A DNA stretch of 9,818 bases from Deltaproteobacteria bacterium (GTDB lineage: Bacteria > Desulfobacterota > GWC2-55-46 > DRQE01): contig DAOVXI010000047.1 in NCBI GenBank assembly GCA_030636245.1, positions 1 to 9,818 on the forward strand. The letters run 5' to 3'. Numbering within the stretch: the stretch's first letter is position 1; every line of letters starts with the position of its first letter. Below, one piece after another: positions 5,952-9,818 of the stretch. The notes beneath the pieces are model-generated. The model worked only from the letters and a program-made list of their open reading frames with translations. It ran no database searches and was not told where the DNA came from. The position numbers and the translations under genes are program-made.

Positions 5952-6698
5952 CTACTTTTCTATCGGTTTGCAATGACCCACCCTAAGAGGCTCTCTGGAA
6001 AGTCTTTGTGCTTCAGATATTTGCTGGGAGGTTAAGTTGCCCTCTAGTCTATTTAGGGCCTTCTTAACGGATTTTGGGCCCTCTGTCTCAGCCAACTTGT
6101 ACCACATATAAGCCATAACGTGGTCCTGAGAGACACCTTTGCCATACTCATACATATAACCGAGGTTGTTTTGCGCCCCTACACTTCCCTGATCAGCGCT
6201 CTTACGGTACCACTCTACGGCCTCTTTGTAATCCTGTGGGACACCTTTGCCTTTATCATACATAAAGCCGAGCCTATACTGTGCCCATGCATATCCCTGA
6301 TCGGCACTCTTACGGTACCACTTTACAGCCTCTTTGTGATCCTGTGGGACGCCTTCACCATACTCATACATATAACCGAGACTACTTTGCGCCCTTGCAT
6401 GTCCCTGATCGGCGCTATTGCGATACCATTTTAAGGCCTCCTTGTGATCCTTAGGGACGCCTAGGCCATTATAATACATCCCTCCGAGACTGTTCTGCGC
6501 CAGTGAAAACTCCTGCTCAGCGCTTTTACGGAACCACTTTACAGACTCTTTGTAGTCCGCTAAAACGCCTTTGCCAGAAAAATACATACATCCAAGCATG
6601 CCCTGCGCTTCTGCATTCCCCTGCTCAGCAGCAACCTTGAACTCTCGTAAAGCAGTCTCATAGTCTCTACGCCTATACGCCTCTATCCCTTCATTCAT
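5952..6698 (-). CDS. Sel1-repeat (tetratricopeptide-like) protein, probably leader-truncated
   Basis: 248 residues. Five consecutive 36-residue Sel1-like repeats occupy 29-64, 65-100, 101-136, 137-172 and 173-~207, each with the pattern AQ..LG.MY..G.GV..D..EA..W...[SA]A.QG. A TPR-like pair precedes them (EAYRRRDYETALREFKVAAEQG, shown here only as residues 6-27), and a short helical tail with Cys243 ends the protein. Such alpha-solenoids bind other proteins; in Gram-negatives they are mostly secreted or periplasmic. From ATG 6698 there is no signal peptide, but one is encoded directly upstream in another frame, so the gene seems frameshifted near 6700-6727. GAGGG lies about 10 nt before ATG 6698, so a cytosolic product could still be made. 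It is the last gene of the minus-strand accessory block. Confidence 0.85.
   Translation of the reverse strand: MNEGIEAYRRRDYETALREFKVAAEQGNAEAQGMLGCMYFSGKGVLADYKESVKWFRKSAEQEFSLAQNSLGGMYYNGLGVPKDHKEALKWYRNSADQGHARAQSSLGYMYEYGEGVPQDHKEAVKWYRKSADQGYAWAQYRLGFMYDKGKGVPQDYKEAVEWYRKSADQGSVGAQNNLGYMYEYGKGVSQDHVMAYMWYKLAETEGPKSVKKALNRLEGNLTSQQISEAQRLSREPLRVGHCKPIEK
6078..6614 (-). repeat. 108-nt tandem repeats of the Sel1 gene
   Basis: Five units of 108 nt encode the five 36-residue Sel1 repeats. The middle units are close in DNA; for example, the stretch for W-Y-R-K-S-A-D-Q-G recurs with few changes near 6180-6200 and 6290-6315. This indicates expansion by internal duplication. Confidence 0.85.
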
Positions 6699-6699
6699 G

Positions 6700-6775
6700 C
6701 TAGCATATCCCTCTGCTCCGAGCCATCAAGCAAAAGTACTGTCAAAGCAATACCGTAATTATTTATACTTCTCAT
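6700..6775 (-). pseudogene. Displaced signal-peptide coding segment of the Sel1 gene
   Basis: From ATG 6775-6773 the minus strand encodes MRSINNYGIALTVLLL, a typical signal-peptide core; in-frame ATGs at 6802 and 6811 would add MKKMNCSKEKLS. This frame continues DGSEQRDMLA and stops just before the Sel1 start. The Sel1 frame itself, read upstream of its ATG, is WLGAEGYAS and then a TGA at 6728-6726. Joining the two after CTT 6730-6728 with one extra nucleotide would give a normal leader ending near GYAS. A lost base (or two gained) is the simplest reading; a sequencing error is possible. Confidence 0.55.
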
Positions 6776-6817
6776 ACTTAATTTTTCTTTAGAACAATTC
6801 ATCTTTTTCATTAACAT

Positions 6818-6845
6818 AGCCTCGTAGGGTGGGCCATTGCCCACC
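6818..6845. repeat. Hairpin repeat, copy 1
   Basis: AGCCTCGTAGGGTGGGC (6818-6834) matches 16 of 17 bases at 7458-7474. It forms a perfect 7-bp stem, GGTGGGC (6828-6834) with GCCCACC (6839-6845), loop CATT. The stem of copy 2 differs but stays paired, so the structure is conserved between copies. There is no T-run after it on either strand, so it is not an ordinary terminator. It lies in the 220-nt gap between the GNAT and Sel1 genes. Confidence 0.75.
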
Positions 6846-6852
6846 GATAAAC

Positions 6853-6872
6853 ATGCCGAACACGTTCGGCAT
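6853..6872. repeat. 20-nt dyad, 9-bp arms
   Basis: ATGCCGAACACGTTCGGCAT is a perfect 9-bp inverted repeat around a central AC. A second palindrome, AAGTCGACTT, lies 1 nt further at 6874-6883. On the minus strand the dyad is followed only by GTTTATC, a poor terminator tail. It could be an operator, an element of the neighbouring repeat, or a folding arm of a recombination site. Confidence 0.6.
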
Positions 6873-6906
6873 CAAGTCGACTTTTTATAAATCTGGTTCA
6901 ATTGTT

Positions 6907-6916
6907 TGTTAGCAAC
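6907..6916. repeat. 10-bp inverted repeat downstream of the GNAT gene
   Basis: TGTTAGCAAC here is the exact reverse complement of 7449-7458. It lies 2 nt after the GNAT stop codon. In the gene's orientation it reads GTTGCTAACA, containing TGCTAAC, which resembles an integron R'' core (RYYYAAC). Confidence 0.65.
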
Positions 6917-6918
6917 AA

Positions 6919-7446
6919 CTACCATAGATTAGGATCATTAAGAGAATCGACACATATTATTTTGCCACCCTCAGGAAAAACAGCAGAATTTAATTTCAAG
7001 GCTTGCCAGCCTTCGGGAAACTGTAGAGTATATGGGGGTTTAAATTTTTTGGCCAGCTCTGTTTTAAAACCAAACCTGTAATAATATTGAGGATCACCAT
7101 AAACGAAAACAATAAATGAACCTATATTGGAAATAATATCTAAGCCATACTTGACCAACGAGGAACCAATTTTGTTTTTTTGAAATTTCGGAGATACAGC
7201 TAATGGAGCTAGAATATAACCAAAATGTTCATTAGTGCTTTCAAGAAAGACTGGGCTGAAGGCAGTGTGACCTACTATTTCATTGTTCTCTATGGCAACA
7301 AGAGAAATTATTTTAACAGGATGATTCTCGTTTAGCAGATTGACCGCAAGATCAGATACCGTCCGGGCCTCTGAATTGTCAAAAGCTTGGAGATGCACAT
7401 TCTTAATGTTTTCTGCATCATCTATTGTTGCTTCTCTTATTTGCAT
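6919..7446 (-). CDS. GNAT-family N-acetyltransferase (YhbS-like, COG3153)
   Basis: 175 residues, cytosolic. Family marks are the N-terminal MQIREATIDDAENI, the acetyl-CoA strand LAPLAVSP (79-86) followed by QKNKIGSSLV (89-98), and VYGDPQYYYRFGF (115-127), typical of the YhbS-like group. The pyrophosphate loop normally reads Q/R-x-x-G-x-G/A; here Lys92 stands in place of the first Gly and Gly94 is kept. Substrate cannot be read from the sequence. The gene contains very AT-rich stretches (15 G+C in bases 7081-7140, against 33 in bases 8881-8940 of gcvPB), suggesting a foreign origin. It is framed by perfect 10-bp inverted repeats 2 nt outside start and stop, with hairpin repeats beyond. No ribosome site is visible before ATG 7446. 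Confidence 0.9.
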   Translation of the reverse strand: MQIREATIDDAENIKNVHLQAFDNSEARTVSDLAVNLLNENHPVKIISLVAIENNEIVGHTAFSPVFLESTNEHFGYILAPLAVSPKFQKNKIGSSLVKYGLDIISNIGSFIVFVYGDPQYYYRFGFKTELAKKFKPPYTLQFPEGWQALKLNSAVFPEGGKIICVDSLNDPNLW

Positions 7447-7448
7447 AG

Positions 7449-7458
7449 GTTGCTAACA
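7449..7458. repeat. 10-bp inverted repeat upstream of the GNAT gene
   Basis: GTTGCTAACA, partner of 6907-6916. In the gene's orientation it reads TGTTAGCAAC and then, 2 nt later, the ATG. GTTAGCA resembles an integron R' core (GTTRRRY) apart from its sixth and seventh bases. Confidence 0.65.
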
Positions 7459-7486
7459 GCCTCGTAGGTTGGGCTGTGCCCAACCT
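7458..7486. repeat. Hairpin repeat, copy 2
   Basis: AGCCTCGTAGGTTGGGC (7458-7474) is the second copy of the element at 6818. Its stem is a perfect 9 bp, AGGTTGGGC (7466-7474) with GCCCAACCT (7478-7486), loop TGT. Both copies have the same orientation, each upstream of a minus-strand gene (GNAT here, Sel1 for copy 1), and each ends in a GTTA on the minus strand. Confidence 0.75.
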
Positions 7487-7500
7487 CTTAAAGTTAAACT

Positions 7501-7758
7501 CTATTTATCCTTCCAGTTCCACCACTTGAGCTTCAAGGGGGCGTGGTGGGTATTGCTCGCATAGTAGACCGCGCAGCGGAAGGCATAGAGGACGCACCTG
7601 TCGATTGATTGGCCCTTTACCTTCTCAAGCCTACGAAAAAGTTTTTCCGGGTCCTTATCTTTGAGCTCGCGTACCTTTTTAATGCCCACAGCGCTTAGCA
7701 TCTTTGCCAGCTTCGGCCCTATACCCGGGATGCTCTCTAAGTTTTCCGGCTTCGCCAT
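7501..7758 (-). CDS. Helix-hairpin-helix protein, Cdd1 ('pathogenicity locus') type
   Basis: 85 residues. A helix-hairpin-helix motif, SIPGIGPKLAKML (9-21), leads into the family's conserved second half: SIDRCVLYAFRCAVYYA (51-67, with Cys55 and Cys62) and C-terminal KWWNWKDK (78-85). This full pattern fits PF11731 (Cdd1). Helix-hairpin-helix motifs usually bind DNA non-specifically; the biological role of this family is not settled. The strong GGAGGGG (7767-7773) lies 8 nt before ATG 7758, and a promoter lies just upstream. It heads the minus-strand accessory block, with the GNAT start 54 nt after its stop. Confidence 0.88.
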   Translation of the reverse strand: MAKPENLESIPGIGPKLAKMLSAVGIKKVRELKDKDPEKLFRRLEKVKGQSIDRCVLYAFRCAVYYASNTHHAPLKLKWWNWKDK

Positions 7759-7778
7759 CTATACTACCCCTCCCCCCT

Positions 7779-7806
7779 ATTATCCACAAATATAATAATA
7801 CGTCAA
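7779..7806 (-). promoter_or_regulatory. Candidate promoter for the helix-hairpin-helix gene
   Basis: TTGACG (7806-7801) and GATAAT (7784-7779) have a 16-nt spacer on the minus strand, directly after the gcvP terminator. The predicted start near 7772 leaves a leader of only about 14 nt, which would clip the edge of the G-rich ribosome site, so the exact start may differ. Confidence 0.4.
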
Positions 7807-7811
7807 CACAC

Positions 7812-7841
7812 AAAAAAAGCGCCCATTTTTAATGGGCGCTT
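7812..7841 (-). terminator. Intrinsic terminator of the gcvPA-gcvPB transcript
   Basis: On the minus strand an 11-bp stem (7841-7831 with 7827-7817: AAGCGCCCATT and its complement) with a 3-nt loop is followed by seven T residues (7818-7812). It lies 43 nt after the gcvPB stop and separates this operon from the helix-hairpin-helix gene. Confidence 0.93.
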
Positions 7842-7884
7842 AACAAAGTTTAGCATGACAAAAAAACTGAATACTAATTATCCA

Positions 7885-9363
7885 TTAAGAGGGGCCTTTG
7901 GCCTCCCACCTGAGTATTGGCTCGCGTGCGGCAAGCACCTCATCAACCCTTCCGCATGCGGCTGTGTGAGGAGCGCTCTTAAGCTTGTCGGGGTTTTCTT
8001 TTGCCTCTTTCGCTATGGCTTTCATGGCGGATATAAACGAATCTATGGTCTCAAGGCTTTCGGTCTCTGTCGGCTCGACCATGATCGCACCGTCCACGAC
8101 AAGCGGAAAGTAGATGGTCGGGGGATGCACGCCAAAGTCTATGAGACGCTTTGCTATATCAAGTGTTGTAACACCGAACTCGTTCTGCCACTTATCGGTA
8201 AAGACACACTCGTGCATGCACGGCTCGTCATAAGCAAGCTCAAAGGTGTCCTTTAATTTTTCCTTTATGTAGTTCGCGTTAAGTATCGCCATCTCGCTTA
8301 CCTGCTTAAGCCCGTCACCACCCATCATCAGGATATATGTATAGGCCCTTACCATGATAGAGAAGTTGCCGTAAAAAGCCTTCATGCGTCCAATGGACTT
8401 TGGTCGGTTATGCTCAAGCGCATAACCGTCTCCTTCTTTTATAACTCTGGGTCCGGGCAAGAACGGCTCAAGCTCTTTTGTTACACCGAGAGGGCCTGAG
8501 CCTGGTCCTCCGCCTCCGTGAGGGGTTGAGAATGTCTTATGCAAATTGAACTGCACGATGTCCACACCCATTAAGGATAACTTTGTTATTCCCATGAGCG
8601 CGTTAAGGTTAGCGCCGTCGCAGTACACAAAACCGCCCTTTGCGTGCACAAGCTCGGATATTTCTTTTATATTTACCTCAAAAAGACCTAAGGTATTCGG
8701 ATTCGTAAGCATTATTGCCGCGACATCCTCATTGATCTCATCCAACACTTTTTCTATAGCATCGACGCTTACGACCCCGTCCTTGCCCGAGGCTACCCTT
8801 ATGACATCAAAGCCTGCGAGAGCACAGCTTGCCGGGTTTGTCCCGTGCGCCGTGTCGGGGATTATGACCTTTGTCCTCTTCTCTCCTTTGTCCTTAAAGT
8901 ATGCCGCGAGCATAAGCATGCCGCATAGCTCACCCTGCGCACCGGCCGCGGCCTGCAGTGTTATATGATCCATACCGCTTATCTCTGTGAGTGAAGCTTC
9001 AAGGTTATATATAAGCTCAAGCGCTCCCTGCGAATCTTCCGAAGAAGCATATGGGTGCAGCATTGAAAAACCGGGAAGCCTTGCCGTGTCCTCGTTTATC
9101 TTCGGGTTGTACTTCATGGTGCATGAGCCGAGGGGATAGAAGCCGCTCTCCACGCCGAAGTTAAGGGTACTAAGCTCAAAGTAGTGACGCATGAGCTCCC
9201 CCTCGGAGACCTCCGGTATGCCGCCCAGAGTGCTCCTTACCATTCCTTCCGGTAAAAGCTCGGCTGCGTTGACCATAGGCACATCCGGCGCAGAAGCATT
9301 GGTCGCGACCCTGCCCTCACGGGAACGTTCGAATATAAGTTTTACTTGCTTAGTCTTTTCCAT
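7885..9363 (-). CDS. gcvPB: Glycine dehydrogenase (decarboxylating) subunit 2
   Basis: 492 residues, full length for the family. Together with GcvPA it forms the P-protein of the glycine cleavage system, which decarboxylates glycine and passes the aminomethyl group to lipoyl-GcvH. It is the PLP-binding subunit: HGTNPAS (173-179), CDGANLNA (248-255) and the PLP lysine Lys276 in NLHKTF, followed by the glycine-rich PHGGGGPGSGPLG. ATG 9363 lies inside the end of gcvPA (14-nt overlap), typical of coupled translation of two subunits made in equal amounts. No frameshift or missing key residue is seen. gcvT and gcvH are not in the window and probably lie upstream of gcvPA. Confidence 0.97.
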   Translation of the reverse strand: MEKTKQVKLIFERSREGRVATNASAPDVPMVNAAELLPEGMVRSTLGGIPEVSEGELMRHYFELSTLNFGVESGFYPLGSCTMKYNPKINEDTARLPGFSMLHPYASSEDSQGALELIYNLEASLTEISGMDHITLQAAAGAQGELCGMLMLAAYFKDKGEKRTKVIIPDTAHGTNPASCALAGFDVIRVASGKDGVVSVDAIEKVLDEINEDVAAIMLTNPNTLGLFEVNIKEISELVHAKGGFVYCDGANLNALMGITKLSLMGVDIVQFNLHKTFSTPHGGGGPGSGPLGVTKELEPFLPGPRVIKEGDGYALEHNRPKSIGRMKAFYGNFSIMVRAYTYILMMGGDGLKQVSEMAILNANYIKEKLKDTFELAYDEPCMHECVFTDKWQNEFGVTTLDIAKRLIDFGVHPPTIYFPLVVDGAIMVEPTETESLETIDSFISAMKAIAKEAKENPDKLKSAPHTAACGRVDEVLAAREPILRWEAKGPS

Positions 9364-9818
9364 GCTCTTCTGCCGCCTTTATAAAAGCGTCCATATCTTC
9401 TTTTGTGTTAAGCTCGGTCACAGCCGTAACTATAAAATTATCAAGCGCGGGATAGAAGCTTGCGAGCGAAACCCCGGCCGCTATTCCCTGCTCCCTCATC
9501 TTTTTAAGGAACACCTCGCCGCTCACCCCAAGCTCAAGCGTGAACTCGTTAAAGGTTGGTGTCGTGAAGGCGATCTTTATACCCGCCTTGCCAAGGCCGC
9601 TCTTCAGGTACTCTGCCTTCGACAGATTCAAGGTAGAAAGCTCTTTTAATCCGCCCTTACCCAGAGCGCTTAAGTAGACGGCACAGCCGAGCGCCGAGAG
9701 GCCCTGATTCGTGCATATGTTGGAGGTCGCCTTCTCACGTCTTATGTGCTGCTCTCTTGTTGAGAGGGTAAGGCAATAGCTCTTACGCCCCTTGGTGTCC
9801 TTTGACTCGCCAACGATC
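9350..9818 (-). CDS. gcvPA: Glycine dehydrogenase (decarboxylating) subunit 1, C-terminal part
   Basis: The frame ending at TAA 9352-9350 is open to the window edge (about 155 residues), so only the C-terminal third is present. The visible start holds the family's strongest signature, TREQHIRREKATSNICTNQ (codons around 9704-9760), followed by GLSALGCAVYLSALGKGGLK and the usual C-terminal region with a helical end. A TTG at 9631 is internal and not the start, since the conserved sequence continues upstream of it. GcvPA pairs with GcvPB to form the P-protein heterotetramer. Two separate P subunits, rather than one ~950-residue chain, are found in many anaerobes, Firmicutes, Nitrospirota and deltaproteobacteria. 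Confidence 0.96.
   Translation of the reverse strand, partial: IVGESKDTKGRKSYCLTLSTREQHIRREKATSNICTNQGLSALGCAVYLSALGKGGLKELSTLNLSKAEYLKSGLGKAGIKIAFTTPTFNEFTLELGVSGEVFLKKMREQGIAAGVSLASFYPALDNFIVTAVTELNTKEDMDAFIKAAEEHGKD

Noticed and set aside
6853..6883. Dyad as a rho-independent terminator of the GNAT gene
   Set aside because: On the minus strand the stem is not followed by a T-run, and the T-rich side lies toward the plus strand, where no gene ends nearby.
9629..9631. TTG as the start of a short 93-residue gene
   Set aside because: The frame stays open upstream to the window edge and encodes the conserved GcvPA signature, so the TTG is internal.
7855..9649. Plus-strand ORFs opposite gcvPB and gcvPA
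   Set aside because: They are antisense to highly conserved enzymes with intact catalytic motifs.

Overview
The window looks like a chromosomal segment of a diderm (Gram-negative) bacterium. It carries a TonB-type protein, a TatA-type translocase subunit, the two-subunit glycine decarboxylase (gcvPA/gcvPB) and an MJ0042 zinc-ribbon/DUF3426 membrane protein. Together these suggest a deltaproteobacterial-type lineage (Desulfobacterota, Myxococcota, Nitrospinota or similar). That is inference from gene content; no marker gene fixes the taxon. Gene density is high, there is no gene-free stretch over 300 bases, and two convergent pairs are packed to 4 nt overlap and 1 nt spacing.

Left block (1-2477): a minus-strand run of a bifunctional phosphotransferase-like/P-loop kinase, queC (7-cyano-7-deazaguanine synthase) and an undescribed 46-residue ORF, driven by a good sigma70-type promoter at 2526-2554. 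At the left edge a Tyr/Pro-rich tail of a plus-strand gene may end at 35.

Centre (2600-5950): divergently transcribed from the kinase is a 482-residue zinc-ribbon/DUF3426 membrane protein with a long repeat-bearing disordered linker. An all-helical protein of unknown function follows, whose transcript may be leaderless. A small tatA-like gene runs on the opposite strand, and then comes a membrane-anchored TonB C-terminal-domain protein on plus. This is an envelope-oriented neighbourhood.

Accessory block (5952-7806, all minus): a helix-hairpin-helix (Cdd1-type) protein, a GNAT acetyltransferase and a Sel1-repeat protein. The GNAT gene contains very AT-rich stretches and is bracketed by perfect 10-bp inverted repeats 2 nt from its start and stop. 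Two copies of a hairpin-forming repeat (CCTCGTAGG-K-TGGGC core) lie in the gaps. The arrangement is reminiscent of integron gene cassettes but is not a textbook attC. The Sel1 gene seems to have lost its signal peptide through a frameshift.

Right block (7812-9818): gcvPA (cut by the window edge) and gcvPB overlap by 14 nt, followed by a clear intrinsic terminator. They encode the P-protein of the glycine cleavage system.

No complete new defence or mobile system is evident. The best candidates for novelty are the cassette-like GNAT unit, the broken Sel1 leader, the dyad/-10 arrangement before the helical protein, and the FD-repeat linker of the zinc-ribbon protein.
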